In this document: positions 1 through 8,712 of the stretch, piece after piece
How positions within the stretch are numbered: the stretch's first letter is position 1
How the letters are laid out: every line of letters starts with the position of its first letter
Assembly (NCBI RefSeq): GCF_000020125.1
Contig: NC_010676.1
Span: 3,348,001 to 3,412,000, forward strand
Origin: Paraburkholderia phytofirmans PsJN
Lineage (GTDB): Bacteria > Pseudomonadota > Gammaproteobacteria > Burkholderiales > Burkholderiaceae
Length of the DNA: 64,000 nucleotides
Direction of reading: 5' to 3'
Notes under the pieces: model-generated
Databases searched by the model: none
The model's input: only the letters and a program-made list of their open reading frames with translations
Told to the model about the DNA's origin: nothing
Program-made: the position numbers and the translations under genes

Positions 1-2
1 GC

Positions 3-416
3 GCGGCCGAACACAGACGGCTGGTTCCCTACCAGCAGTTTCACGCGCTGTTCGATCCGATGGATCCGCTGTCCAGCCGGTACGCCGCGCTCGAAAAAGC
101 TGTTGCTCTGCTGGCTGGGAAGAGCGGCGTCGATTACGGCGCGCTACTCAGCTTGGCTAACGGACTTGCGGGGAAGGAATTTTATTTGCGCTTCAGGCGC
201 AACAGATTCGACGACTATCTGGCTGTCATGGGCAGTCAGATGCATGAACATTCGCTAAAGAAAAAGAGGTGTCTCGTTGAAGCAGAACGCGCCCGCGTTT
301 TCGACGATGCCAAGCAGCGGCAAGGTTCCATAGAGAGGGGGGCGTCACGACGACCCACCACGGCGTTGCACCAGCAGGCAACAAGAGCGCAGCCTGAATC
401 GCGTCATAAATCCTAA
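3..416 (+). CDS. Hypothetical protein, C-terminal part (gene cut by window start)
   Basis: The reading frame is open from the first bases of the window, so this is probably the 3' part of a longer gene; an internal ATG lies at 60. The visible 137 residues begin with a hydrophobic and aromatic stretch, followed by a mixed helical part, a basic run (KKKR near the middle) and a polar tail rich in Arg, Gln and Ala. I recognise no domain. The tail looks low in constraint and the true 3' end may have been altered by a frameshift. The exported-protein gene starts 42 bp downstream on the same strand. Confidence 0.4.
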   Translation, partial: AAEHRRLVPYQQFHALFDPMDPLSSRYAALEKAVALLAGKSGVDYGALLSLANGLAGKEFYLRFRRNRFDDYLAVMGSQMHEHSLKKKRCLVEAERARVFDDAKQRQGSIERGASRRPTTALHQQATRAQPESRHKS

Positions 417-458
417 TCCGCCAAGCAGTCATTTCTCCAACCTGACGCAGGATCATCT

Positions 459-1061
459 ATGAAGAACCGTCAACATCCTCGTTCGCACATGCTCCGCTCG
501 GTCCTTCTGGCTTCAGCCTTCGCTAGTCCCATGTGCGCTCAGGCGCAAGACAGCTTGTCGGCAAGCGAGCCACAAGCGGTCGGCGCTGCCGCGCTCGTTG
601 AAGCGACCGCGCGCGTCGTTCATATCGATACGCAAAACCATGCTGTCACGCTTCGGGGGCCGCGAGGAAATACCAACGTTGTCAAAGTCGACCCGGCGAT
701 CGGCGACGTGAGCAAACTCAAAATTGGCGATGAGGTTCACATCGCCTATGAAGGCGAGTTGCTGTTGTCGGCGGACAAGGTGGATACCAAGGGCATTCGT
801 GCGCGCGTCGAAGATCGGGCGACGAGCCCTGCGTCGGGCGGTGTATCGGTGCAGTTGCGACGCGTCGAAATCATCGCCACGGTCCAGAATATCGATCGAA
901 AAAAGCGGCAGGTGACGCTTCGTGGACCTTCCCGCACGGTGACGTTACAGGCGTCGCCAGACGTGCAATTGGAAAAATTCAAAGTGGGCGACAGCATCCG
1001 TGCCGACTATGCATCCGCGAAGGCCGTGCAGATCACGCGAAACGGTCAGGCCATTCAATAG
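459..1061 (+). CDS. Exported protein with two copies of a small beta-rich domain
   Basis: 200 residues. The first 30 residues form a Sec signal peptide: a basic start, the hydrophobic run LLASAFASPMCAQAQ, and a likely cut after AQA. The mature part holds two related segments of about 65 residues (roughly 45-110 and 130-195), each with the pattern 'xxVxxIDxxxxxVTLRGP ... VGDxIxxxY', so an internal duplication is visible. The pattern resembles DUF5666-like or OB-like beta modules found in exported Burkholderia proteins; ligand and role are unknown. The gene stands alone. Periplasmic location is inferred from the signal peptide. Confidence 0.7.
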   Translation: MKNRQHPRSHMLRSVLLASAFASPMCAQAQDSLSASEPQAVGAAALVEATARVVHIDTQNHAVTLRGPRGNTNVVKVDPAIGDVSKLKIGDEVHIAYEGELLLSADKVDTKGIRARVEDRATSPASGGVSVQLRRVEIIATVQNIDRKKRQVTLRGPSRTVTLQASPDVQLEKFKVGDSIRADYASAKAVQITRNGQAIQ

Positions 1062-1078
1062 CCGTGAGTCCAGTGCAA

Positions 1079-1240
1079 CGCGCACACCAGGCTCATCGTA
1101 CCGATCACATACAAGGCCGGTGTAGTACTGCCGGTCAGGTCTCCCACACGCCCGACCATCATCGGGCTCACCATGCCGCCGAGCGGGATGATGCACGGTA
1201 TCCCGAACTGCAGTTGTCCCCACAAATTGTTCGCAAGCCT
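1079..1240 (-). pseudogene. Fragment of an MFS transporter gene (C-terminal part)
   Basis: Read on the minus strand, this stretch encodes LGGMVSPMMVGRVGDLTG and continues to IGTMSLVCAL, matching the C-terminal transmembrane part of the intact MFS gene at 2968-4311. Bases 1079-1183 align without gaps to 3025-3129 with about 11 mismatches, most at third codon positions. Upstream of this the similarity fades and no start or N-terminal part exists, so it is a remnant. The many silent differences suggest that it comes from a diverged paralogue rather than from a fresh copy of the neighbour. The rest of the 1062-1368 gap shows nothing else. Confidence 0.7.
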
Positions 1241-1368
1241 GTGGACAACCTGCGCATAGCCTGGCCAAGTGTTTGATCTCACAGTCCTATTCCGTCCCGA
1301 CGCAACCGCGGGCACCTTCGCCGCGGTGTGATAAAAAGTAGTTCCCCCGCTACTTACCGAGGCCGAAC

Positions 1369-2955
1369 ATGTCGTCCGTCATGGGCTTCAAAGTCGTCCT
1401 GCTATCGCTCGTCGCGATCATCGGTCTCGAACTGCTCGCCAAGCGGCTGCGTCTGCCGCCCGCGGCCGCGCTCCTGGTCGGCGGTGCCGCGATGGCTTTC
1501 GTGCCCGGTCTGCCACGTTTCAATCTCGATCCCGAACTGGTCCTGATCGTGTTCCTGCCGCCGCTCCTCATGGACGGCGCGTACTTCTCCGTGTGGGACG
1601 AGTTCAAGAACAACCTGGGCGGCATCCTGCTGCTTGCGATCGGCGCCGTCGCGTTCACCACGCTCACGGTCGGGCTGGTCGTGCATTGGGTCGTGCCCGC
1701 CCTGCCATGGGGCGCGTGCTTCGCGTTGGGTGCGATCGTCTCGCCGCCCGACGCCGTCGCCGCGAAGGCGGTGCTCGAACGTGTCGCGCTGCCGCGCCGC
1801 CTGATGGTGCTGCTCGAAGGCGAGAGTCTCCTCAACGACGCAGCCGGACTCGTGCTGTTCCGCTTTGCAGTCGCGGCCGCACTGACCGGCACCTTCAGCG
1901 CGCAGCATGCGGCCGGACGCTTCGCCGTGCTCGCGTTGGGTGGCGTGGCAGTGGGCGTGACGATCGGCTTCGTGGTCGTCAAGCTGCTGCGTTATCTCCA
2001 CGACGGGTATCTCATCATCACCGCGGCGACCCTGTCCGCGTGGATCAGCTACATCGCCGGCGACACACTGGACGTGTCGGGCGTGATCGCGACCGTGAGC
2101 TGCGGGATGGTGCTCGGCTGGCATCAGCATGAAGTCTTTTCGGCGGCAGTACGCATGCGCGGCACGGCCTTCTGGCAGGTCGTGATCTTCCTGATGGAAG
2201 CGCTCGTGTTCATTTTGATCGGACTGTCGCTGCGCGGTGTCATGGTGCGACTAGGCGGCTTCGGCGACGCGTTGACCGCATTCGGCCCGGCCGTCGGCGC
2301 GGTACTCGCGGTAGTCGTGCTGTCGCGCTTTGTGTGGGTCTTCGCGGTGGAATGGTTGAAAGCGCTGGTATGTAAAATGACAGGCCGCGCGGGCGGTACG
2401 CCCGACTGGCGCTCCGCGACTGTCACGAGTTGGGCCGGCATGCGTGGCGTGGTTACGCTGGCCATCGCGCTCTCCTTGCCGGAGACGATGCCGGGCCGCG
2501 ATCTGATCCTGGTCGCTTCATTCGCCGTGATTCTGGTCACGGTGCTCGGTCAAGGCACGACAATAGGACCGCTGATTCGATGGATCAATCCGGACCACGC
2601 ATCCGAACGAAACCAACAGCATCTGACTGAGCCGCAGGCGTGGGCGCGGCTCGAAGCCGCGCAGCTCGCCGCGATTCAGCCGCTCGTGCACGGACCGGAT
2701 GGCAGCGTGATTCATCCGCGCTTGCTGGAACAGTACAGCTATCGTGCGCGCATGACCGAGGCTCATCAGGACGAAGCCGCGTTTCCCGCGAAGGAACGCG
2801 CCGCACACTACGACGTGGTGCTGGCCGCCGTTTCGGCGGCACGCGCCGAGCTATTGCATCTGCATCGAACGGGCTTGCTTCACGATAAACTGCTGACCGT
2901 GCTCGAACACGATCTCGATCTGCAGGAAATCGCAGCGATGCATGGCCGAGGCTGA
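1369..2955 (+). CDS. Na+/H+ antiporter, CPA1 family
   Basis: 528 residues, the usual length for bacterial CPA1 (NhaP-like) exchangers. About 12 hydrophobic helices cover residues 1-400, followed by a cytoplasmic tail of about 125 residues. Visible family motifs are ALGAIVSPPDAVAAK (the Asp-containing transport helix), LLEGESLLNDAAGLVLF, and SWAGMRGVVTLAIALSLPE. It should exchange cytoplasmic Na+ (or K+) for H+ at the inner membrane and so support pH and salt homeostasis; ion preference cannot be told. It stands alone and lies between the intact MFS gene and a remnant of a related MFS gene. Confidence 0.9.
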   Translation: MSSVMGFKVVLLSLVAIIGLELLAKRLRLPPAAALLVGGAAMAFVPGLPRFNLDPELVLIVFLPPLLMDGAYFSVWDEFKNNLGGILLLAIGAVAFTTLTVGLVVHWVVPALPWGACFALGAIVSPPDAVAAKAVLERVALPRRLMVLLEGESLLNDAAGLVLFRFAVAAALTGTFSAQHAAGRFAVLALGGVAVGVTIGFVVVKLLRYLHDGYLIITAATLSAWISYIAGDTLDVSGVIATVSCGMVLGWHQHEVFSAAVRMRGTAFWQVVIFLMEALVFILIGLSLRGVMVRLGGFGDALTAFGPAVGAVLAVVVLSRFVWVFAVEWLKALVCKMTGRAGGTPDWRSATVTSWAGMRGVVTLAIALSLPETMPGRDLILVASFAVILVTVLGQGTTIGPLIRWINPDHASERNQQHLTEPQAWARLEAAQLAAIQPLVHGPDGSVIHPRLLEQYSYRARMTEAHQDEAAFPAKERAAHYDVVLAAVSAARAELLHLHRTGLLHDKLLTVLEHDLDLQEIAAMHGRG

Positions 2956-2967
2956 ACCGAACGATCT

Positions 2968-4311
2968 CTACCGCGCGGCTTCCCTGCGTCGCAACGAATC
3001 AGGCAAGCCGTACAGCACGATCAGCGCGCACACCAGGCTCATCGTACCGATCACATACAAGGCTGGCGTCGTACTGCCGGTCAGGTCTCTCACGCGTCCC
3101 ACCATGATCGGGCTGACAATCCCGCCGAGTTGCCCGAGCGTGTTGATCAACGCGATCCCGCCCGCTGCGCCGGCGCCCGTGACGAGCTTAGGCGGCAGCG
3201 CCCAGAACGCCGGAATCGAAGCAACCACGCCCGCGCCCATCACAGCCAGCGCGACGACCAGCAACGCCGTCTGCTTGTCGAAGAAACCCGCGGCAAAGAA
3301 TCCGATCGCCGACATCACCAGCAAGCCGAACACGAACTTGCGCCGTTCGCCGCTCGCATCGGACAAGCGCCCGACCACTACCATGCAGATTGCGCCGGCA
3401 ATATAAGGCACCGCCGTCAGCAAGCCGATCACCGTCGGATTGTTCGTCCCCGCCACGTGAATCAGATGCGGCGCCCAGAAGTTCAAACCGTACGACGCCA
3501 CCTGAATCAGGAAATACACCAACCCCAGCGTGAGAAAGCCCGGCGTCCTGATGGCGCCCATCAACGAATGCCCGGTATCCGGATGACGGCTTTGCTGCGC
3601 GATCTGCCCCGAAAGAAAGGACTTTTCCGCGGGCGACAGCCAACCTGCGTCCTCAATACGATCCTTCAGCACTTTCAGCACCAGATAGCCGAGCACGATG
3701 CACGGCAACCCACCGAGCAGAAACAGCCAGTGCCAACCCGGCATGCCAAGCACGCCGTTCATGTGTCCAATCACGAGTCCCGCAAGCGGCGCCCCGATCA
3801 GGCCGGAAAACGCGGACGCCAGAAACAGCATCGACGTGATACGTCCGCGATAGCTCGGCGGAAACCACAGCGTCAGGTAGTACAGCACGCCCGGCGCGAA
3901 GCCCGCTTCCATCGCGCCGATCACGAAACGCAACCCATAGAACTGCCATTCGTTGCTGACGAACACCATCGCGGCCGTCGCCAGTCCCCACGAGATCATG
4001 ATCCGCGCAATCCAGCGCCGCGCGCCGACCTTGTACAGAAACAGATTGCTCGGGACCTCGAACAGCACGTAGCCGATCACGAACAGGCTCGCACCGAGAC
4101 CATAAGCGGTGTCGGACAAGCCGAGGTCGCTCTGCAACTGAAACTTCGCGAAGCTGATGTTGATGCGGTCGAAGAATGCAAACAGATAGCAGATCATGAT
4201 CAACGGCATCAACCGCCACGCTACTTTGCGGATGATAGCCGCGGCGTTGTTCGCGCTGTGCTCGCGGTTGCCGGTTGCGACTGCGCCCAGGTCACTCATG
4301 TTCGTCTCCAA
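2968..4311 (-). CDS. MFS transporter, anion:cation symporter type
   Basis: 447 residues with 12 predicted membrane helices split by a cytoplasmic loop near residue 220. The N-terminal half carries LFAFFDRINISFAKFQLQSDL, typical of the ACS family (phthalate, tartrate, hexuronate and 4-hydroxyphenylacetate permeases), which bring organic acid anions in with protons. It is the last gene of a leftward group: LysR regulator, type III CoA-transferase, HMG-CoA-lyase-like enzyme, then this permease after 44 bp. The context suggests that it imports the organic acid that the two enzymes activate and cleave. The substrate is not known. Confidence 0.85.
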   Translation of the reverse strand: METNMSDLGAVATGNREHSANNAAAIIRKVAWRLMPLIMICYLFAFFDRINISFAKFQLQSDLGLSDTAYGLGASLFVIGYVLFEVPSNLFLYKVGARRWIARIMISWGLATAAMVFVSNEWQFYGLRFVIGAMEAGFAPGVLYYLTLWFPPSYRGRITSMLFLASAFSGLIGAPLAGLVIGHMNGVLGMPGWHWLFLLGGLPCIVLGYLVLKVLKDRIEDAGWLSPAEKSFLSGQIAQQSRHPDTGHSLMGAIRTPGFLTLGLVYFLIQVASYGLNFWAPHLIHVAGTNNPTVIGLLTAVPYIAGAICMVVVGRLSDASGERRKFVFGLLVMSAIGFFAAGFFDKQTALLVVALAVMGAGVVASIPAFWALPPKLVTGAGAAGGIALINTLGQLGGIVSPIMVGRVRDLTGSTTPALYVIGTMSLVCALIVLYGLPDSLRRREAAR

Positions 4312-4355
4312 TGCCGGATTCGGCGAAGCCGTCCGGTCGTCTAATGAATTAAGGG

Positions 4356-5312
4356 TTATCGGATTTGTAGAACGTATTCAGGTACGGGATGCAGGTCGCA
4401 GTTACGGCCCGCCTTTGCCAGTTGTCCGGGCACGTCGTGGCCGAGCAGCGCGGGCAAGCCGCGCGACAACGCGATCAGTTTTTCCAGATCGATTCCGGTG
4501 GGAATGCCCATTTCGTCGCACATGTTCACAAGGTCTTCCGTGCAGATGTTGCCGGACGCGCCCGGCGCGAACGGACATCCGCCAAGACCACCCAACGCGG
4601 CGTCGAAGCGGCGCGCGCCGGCTTCGTATGCCGCCAGCACGTTCGCAAGACCCAGCCCGCGCGTGTTGTGAAAGTGCAGCGTGAGCGCGGCGGCCGGCAG
4701 CCGTTCGAGCACGCGCGTGACGAGACGCGTCACCTGGCGTGGGTTCGCCATGCCGGTCGTGTCGGCGAGCGTGATGCCCTCGATCCCCATCTCGCGATAC
4801 GTATCGACAATGCCGATCACGCGGTCTTCATCGATCTTGCCTTCAAACGGACAGCCGAATGCAGTCGCAATAGATCCGTTCAACAGCACGCCCGAGCCCT
4901 TCACATGCCGCACGATATCGCCGAACGCGACCAGCGACGACTCACAGCTCATCCTCATGTTGGCGCGATTGTGGGTCTGACTCGCGGACATCACGAGGTT
5001 CAGTTCGTCGGCACGCGAAGCCAGCGCGCGTTCGGCGCCCTTCAGATTCGGGATCAACGCGACGTAGATCACGCCCGGTTGCCGCTCAATCTGCTGGAAC
5101 ACGGCCTCGCCGTCACGCAACGCAGGAATCGCTTTCGGCGAAACGAACGAGCCGCCCTCGATACGAGTGAAGCCCGCGGTAGATAGCGCGTTGATCAGCG
5201 CGATCTTGTCCGCGGTTTCGACCCAGGTGGGTTCGATCTGCAAGCCATCGCGCGGCGCCACTTCCTGCACGATCAGTTTGTCGAATTGCGAGGTGTTCAA
5301 AACACGATTCAT
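4356..5312 (-). CDS. Hydroxymethylglutaryl-CoA lyase-like enzyme
   Basis: 318 residues. The start ATG overlaps the stop of the CoA-transferase gene as ATGA, so the two are translationally coupled. The HMGL-like TIM-barrel is recognised by VQEVAPRDGLQIEP at the N-terminus (catalytic Arg and metal-binding Asp), by HFHNTRGLGLANVLAAYEAG (metal-binding His pair), and by the glycine-rich loop with catalytic Cys, GGLGGCPFAPGASGN. Family members cleave HMG-CoA, citramalyl-CoA or similar 3-hydroxy-3-methyl acyl-CoAs to acetyl-CoA plus an oxoacid. With a CoA-transferase and a permease beside it, a small pathway for a branched dicarboxylic acid is likely. Confidence 0.88.
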   Translation of the reverse strand: MNRVLNTSQFDKLIVQEVAPRDGLQIEPTWVETADKIALINALSTAGFTRIEGGSFVSPKAIPALRDGEAVFQQIERQPGVIYVALIPNLKGAERALASRADELNLVMSASQTHNRANMRMSCESSLVAFGDIVRHVKGSGVLLNGSIATAFGCPFEGKIDEDRVIGIVDTYREMGIEGITLADTTGMANPRQVTRLVTRVLERLPAAALTLHFHNTRGLGLANVLAAYEAGARRFDAALGGLGGCPFAPGASGNICTEDLVNMCDEMGIPTGIDLEKLIALSRGLPALLGHDVPGQLAKAGRNCDLHPVPEYVLQIR

Positions 5313-6502
5313 TGCACGGCTCCTTCGCGGCGCAGCCGCTCGATATCGTCGTTGGCGAATCCGAGGTCGCTGAGCACGCTGCCGGTATGCTCGCCGAGCG
5401 TCGGTCCTTGCCAGCGCACTTCGCCCGGTGTGTCCGAGAGCTTCGGTACGATCCCCGGCATCTTCACCGACGCGCCGCCCGGCAGTTGCGCGTCCAACAA
5501 CATGTTGCGTGCCCGGTAGTGCGGATCGGCGACGATATCGGCCACCGAATAGATGCGTCCCGAGGGCACTTCGGCGCGTTCGAGCGCCGCCAGCACGTCG
5601 TCGGTGGAGTGATGCGAGGTCCATTCGGTGATCGCCTGATCGAGCATCGCGCAGTGCTGAACGCGGCCGTCATTTCGCGCCAATGCGGGATCGTCGGCGA
5701 GATCGGGACGGCCGATCACCTGCATCAGGCGTTTGAAAATCGGATCGCTGTTGCCGGCGATCACGACGAAGCCTTCGTCTTCCGTGCGATACGTATTCGA
5801 TGGCGCGATGCCCGGCAACGCGCCGCCGCTCCTCTCGCGCACATGGCCGAGCAGATCGTATTCCGGCACCAAGCTTTCCATCAGATTGAACACGCTCTCG
5901 ACCAGCGAGACATCGACCACCTGGCCTTCGCCCTGCCCCGTCTTCACGCGCAGCAGCGACATCAGCGCGCCGATCACGCCATGCAGCGAGGCGAGCGAAT
6001 CGCCGAGACTCACGCCGACGCGCGCCGGCGCGCCGTCCAGGTCGCCGGTCGTGTAGCGGATGCCGCCCATCGCTTCGCCGATCGCGCCGAAGCCAGGACG
6101 ATCGCGATAGGGACCGCTCTGGCCGTAGCCGGAAATGCGGACCATCGTCAGTTTCGGATTGATGGCGTGCAGCACGTCCCAGCCGAGGCCGAGCTTTTCG
6201 AGCGCGCCCGGGCGCAGGTTTTCGATCACGACATCGGCATCGGCCGCGAGCCGTTTGACGATCTCGACACCGTCCGCCGACTTCAGATTCACGCAGATGG
6301 ACTTCTTGTTGCGCGACTGCAGATACCACCAGAGCGAAGTGCCTTCATGCAGCTTGCGCCATTTGCGAAGGGGATCGCCGGTCTCGGGCGCTTCGATCTT
6401 GATGACGTCGGCGCCGAACTCGGCCATGAGGCGCGCGGCAAACGGCGCGGCGATAAGGGTTCCGATCTCGATGACGCGGATACCCTGAAGCGGTCCACCC
6501 AT
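5309..6502 (-). CDS. CaiB/BaiF type III CoA-transferase
   Basis: 397 residues, normal for family III. The N-terminus LQGIRVIEIGTLIAAPFAAR and the block ENLRPGALEKLGLGWDVL are family signatures. Asp168 in GVSLGDSLASLHG sits where formyl-CoA transferase has its catalytic Asp, which forms the glutamyl/aspartyl-CoA intermediate. It should move CoA between carboxylic acids, giving the CoA ester that the coupled lyase-like enzyme cleaves. The upstream gap of 111 bp to the LysR gene holds a palindrome that may be the operator. Acid substrate and CoA donor are unknown. Confidence 0.9.
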   Translation of the reverse strand: MGGPLQGIRVIEIGTLIAAPFAARLMAEFGADVIKIEAPETGDPLRKWRKLHEGTSLWWYLQSRNKKSICVNLKSADGVEIVKRLAADADVVIENLRPGALEKLGLGWDVLHAINPKLTMVRISGYGQSGPYRDRPGFGAIGEAMGGIRYTTGDLDGAPARVGVSLGDSLASLHGVIGALMSLLRVKTGQGEGQVVDVSLVESVFNLMESLVPEYDLLGHVRERSGGALPGIAPSNTYRTEDEGFVVIAGNSDPIFKRLMQVIGRPDLADDPALARNDGRVQHCAMLDQAITEWTSHHSTDDVLAALERAEVPSGRIYSVADIVADPHYRARNMLLDAQLPGGASVKMPGIVPKLSDTPGEVRWQGPTLGEHTGSVLSDLGFANDDIERLRREGAVQ

Positions 6503-6575
6503 TGTGCTGTCTCCAAAGCGGGTTTCGTGTTGAGAGACAGCTTATGAGCGGCACGGCGGCAGCGTCCAACCGCAA

Positions 6576-6604
6576 TTCGCCAACGACCGTTCGCGAACGG
6601 CGAA
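6576..6604. promoter_or_regulatory. Candidate LysR operator (nested palindrome)
   Basis: CCGTTCGCGAACGG at 6587-6600 is a perfect 14-bp palindrome, flanked by a second pair of arms TTCGCC (6576-6581) and GGCGAA (6599-6604). It lies about 85-100 bp upstream of the CoA-transferase start and just downstream of the LysR gene, a fitting place for a LysR-family site, although the family's T-N11-A motif is not obvious. No binding data. Confidence 0.4.
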
Positions 6605-6613
6605 CGCTCTCCG

Positions 6614-7549
6614 TCAAGCGATGGTAGGCGGGGCTTCCGAGTCTTCGATGGAGCGCAGATGGTCGAACAACAGGCGGCTCACTGGCGACAATGCATCGAC
6701 GTCGCGCACCACCAGCACGAGGCTGCGCGCCGACCAGTCGTCTTCGAGCGGTGCACCGACGAGACCCAGCGGCCGGCCCATGAGTTGATACACCTTCAGC
6801 GGCAATACGCCGACGCCCATGCCGGCCTGCACCATCCGGCAGACCGCATCGAAGCCGGGCACGTGAATGCGCAGCCGCAGCGGCTTGCCCGCCTGACGCG
6901 CGGCGAGATGCGTGCGAGCATTGATCGAACTCGCGGCGTGCAGACCGACGTGATCGCCATCCAGCGTTTCGACAAAGGCAACGCTTTCGCGCGCCGCCAG
7001 CGGATGATCGTCGCGCATCACGAGCACCAGCGAATCGTGCCGGTAGTGTTCAACGTGCAGATCGCGCGTGTCGGCATCGCCGGAACAGATGCCGACGTCG
7101 ACGAGGCTGTCGTCGACCGCTTCGACCACGCCGCCGCTCGGCCGCTCCTCCAGATCGAGCTTGACGCGCTCATGCTGCAACTGGAACGCGCGCAAATCCT
7201 CCGGCAGGAATTCGACGATCGCCGAGAGGTTGGCCATCATGCGCACGTAGCCGCGCACGCCGCTCGCATGACCGGCCAGTTCAATGCCGATGTTCTCGAT
7301 GTCGCGCATCACGCGGCGCGCGTGGTGCAACAGCGTTTCGCCCGCCGGCGTGAGCGTCATGCCGCGCGCGTTGCGCTGGAACAGCGTGGCGCCGACCGCC
7401 TGTTCGAGTTCGAGCAGACGCTTGCTCGCGGCGGAAACGGCGATCGCCTCGCGCTCGGCGGCACGCGTGAGCGTGCCTTCCTCGTAGACCGCGAGAAAGA
7501 GTTGCAGCGTGGTGAGGTCGAGCCTTCGGAGAAGGTTTTTGATTACCAT
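6614..7549 (-). CDS. LysR-family transcriptional regulator
   Basis: 311 residues. The N-terminal winged helix-turn-helix is clear (LQLFLAVYEEGTLTRAAERE, then AVSAASKRLLELEQAVGATLF, residues about 15-60), followed by TPAGETLLHHARRVM and a two-lobe periplasmic-binding-like effector domain. It is encoded on the same strand as, and upstream of, the CoA-transferase, lyase and MFS genes, so it probably controls them and senses their substrate or an acyl-CoA intermediate. The gene is tandem with its likely targets rather than divergent, which is less usual for the family. The divergent neighbour is the GlxA-type regulator. Confidence 0.88.
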   Translation of the reverse strand: MVIKNLLRRLDLTTLQLFLAVYEEGTLTRAAEREAIAVSAASKRLLELEQAVGATLFQRNARGMTLTPAGETLLHHARRVMRDIENIGIELAGHASGVRGYVRMMANLSAIVEFLPEDLRAFQLQHERVKLDLEERPSGGVVEAVDDSLVDVGICSGDADTRDLHVEHYRHDSLVLVMRDDHPLAARESVAFVETLDGDHVGLHAASSINARTHLAARQAGKPLRLRIHVPGFDAVCRMVQAGMGVGVLPLKVYQLMGRPLGLVGAPLEDDWSARSLVLVVRDVDALSPVSRLLFDHLRSIEDSEAPPTIA

Positions 7550-7654
7550 GGCGGGGCGCCGCGTTGTTGTGCGATCTGCCTATTCTGACGCCAGATGCAA
7601 AAAATAGGCGCCGAGCCCTCGCGGATTCCGTCCCTCGTCAAAGGAAGTCTTCCA

Positions 7655-8614
7655 ATGCCCACCGTCGCGATCGCGATCTTTTCCGGCGTGCAGGCGCTCG
7701 ACGTCGCCGGTCCCGTCGACGTGTTTTCCGAAGCCAACCGCTTCATCGCGCCCGCGGATGCCTACGAAGTGAAGTTGATCAGCGCCGAAGCCGCACCGCT
7801 GCGCGCGTCCAACGGCATGATGCTGATCGCCGACGCGACCTTCGGCCAGGCACGCGGTCCGTTCGATCTTGCGCTGGTCGCGGGCGGCCCGGCGCTGCCG
7901 GACACCGCACCTGAGGCGCCACTATTGGAGTGGCTGGCGAACGTCGCCACACAATGCGGCCGCTACGGTTCGATCTGCACCGGCGCATTCGCGCTCGGTC
8001 ACGCGGGCCTGCTCGACGACCGCAACGTGACGACGCATTGGCAGCACGCCGCGCAGCTGGCGGCGCAATTTCCAAAGGCGCGCGTCGACTTCGACCGCAT
8101 CTATCTGCGCGATGGGCAACTCGTCACATCGGCCGGCGTGACCGCGGGCATCGATCTGTCGCTCGCGTTAGTCGCCGAGGATCATGGCCCGCACACGGCG
8201 CTCGCCGTCGCCAAACGGCTGGTGGTGTTCGCACAGCGGCAAGGCGGCCAGTCGCAATTCAGCCCCTACCTGACCGCGCCCGCCGACGACACCTCGCCGG
8301 TCGCCAAAGTCCAGGCGCACGTCATGGAACGGATTCGCGAGAGCTTTTCGGTGAAGCAACTCGCGGAGGTCGCGGGCATGAGCGCCCGCAACTTCGCGCG
8401 CGTGTTCGTGCAGGAGACCGGCGTGACGCCGCATGAATTCGTCGAACGCGCCCGCGTGGATGCGGCGCGCAAGCTGCTCGAAAGCAGCGGTGCGGCGCTC
8501 AAGGCGATTGCGTACGACTGCGGCTTCGGCACGGCGGACCGCATGCGCATTGTCTTCACCAAACGAATCGGCGCGACGCCGATGCAGTATCGCGAGCGCT
8601 TTCGCTCGGCCTGA
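7655..8614 (+). CDS. GlxA-type regulator (DJ-1/PfpI domain plus AraC helix-turn-helix)
   Basis: 319 residues from the ATG at 7655, chosen because AAAGGAAG lies just before it; an in-frame ATG 20 codons upstream has no such site. Residues 1-180 form a class I glutamine amidotransferase/DJ-1-like domain with the nucleophile-elbow Cys in YGSICTGAFALGHAGLL. Residues about 220-315 are an AraC-type double helix-turn-helix (VKQLAEVAGMSARNFARVF, ending FTKRIGATPMQYRERF). Relatives control glycine-betaine, carnitine or arginine catabolism genes; the target here is unknown. The SDR gene follows after about 100 bp. Confidence 0.88.
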   Translation: MPTVAIAIFSGVQALDVAGPVDVFSEANRFIAPADAYEVKLISAEAAPLRASNGMMLIADATFGQARGPFDLALVAGGPALPDTAPEAPLLEWLANVATQCGRYGSICTGAFALGHAGLLDDRNVTTHWQHAAQLAAQFPKARVDFDRIYLRDGQLVTSAGVTAGIDLSLALVAEDHGPHTALAVAKRLVVFAQRQGGQSQFSPYLTAPADDTSPVAKVQAHVMERIRESFSVKQLAEVAGMSARNFARVFVQETGVTPHEFVERARVDAARKLLESSGAALKAIAYDCGFGTADRMRIVFTKRIGATPMQYRERFRSA

Positions 8615-8712
8615 CGTAAAGCGCACGCACTGGCGGTGAGAGCCGCCGCACGCGGAAAAATGTCGCGTGAGAAAATAGCCGCCTTTCCAAGCTAACAATC
8701 CCAAGGACCGAC

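Noticed and set aside
1247..1256. TGTGGACAA-like DnaA box near the MFS remnant
   Set aside because: One mismatch from consensus and isolated; the expected number by chance in 64 kb makes it uninformative.
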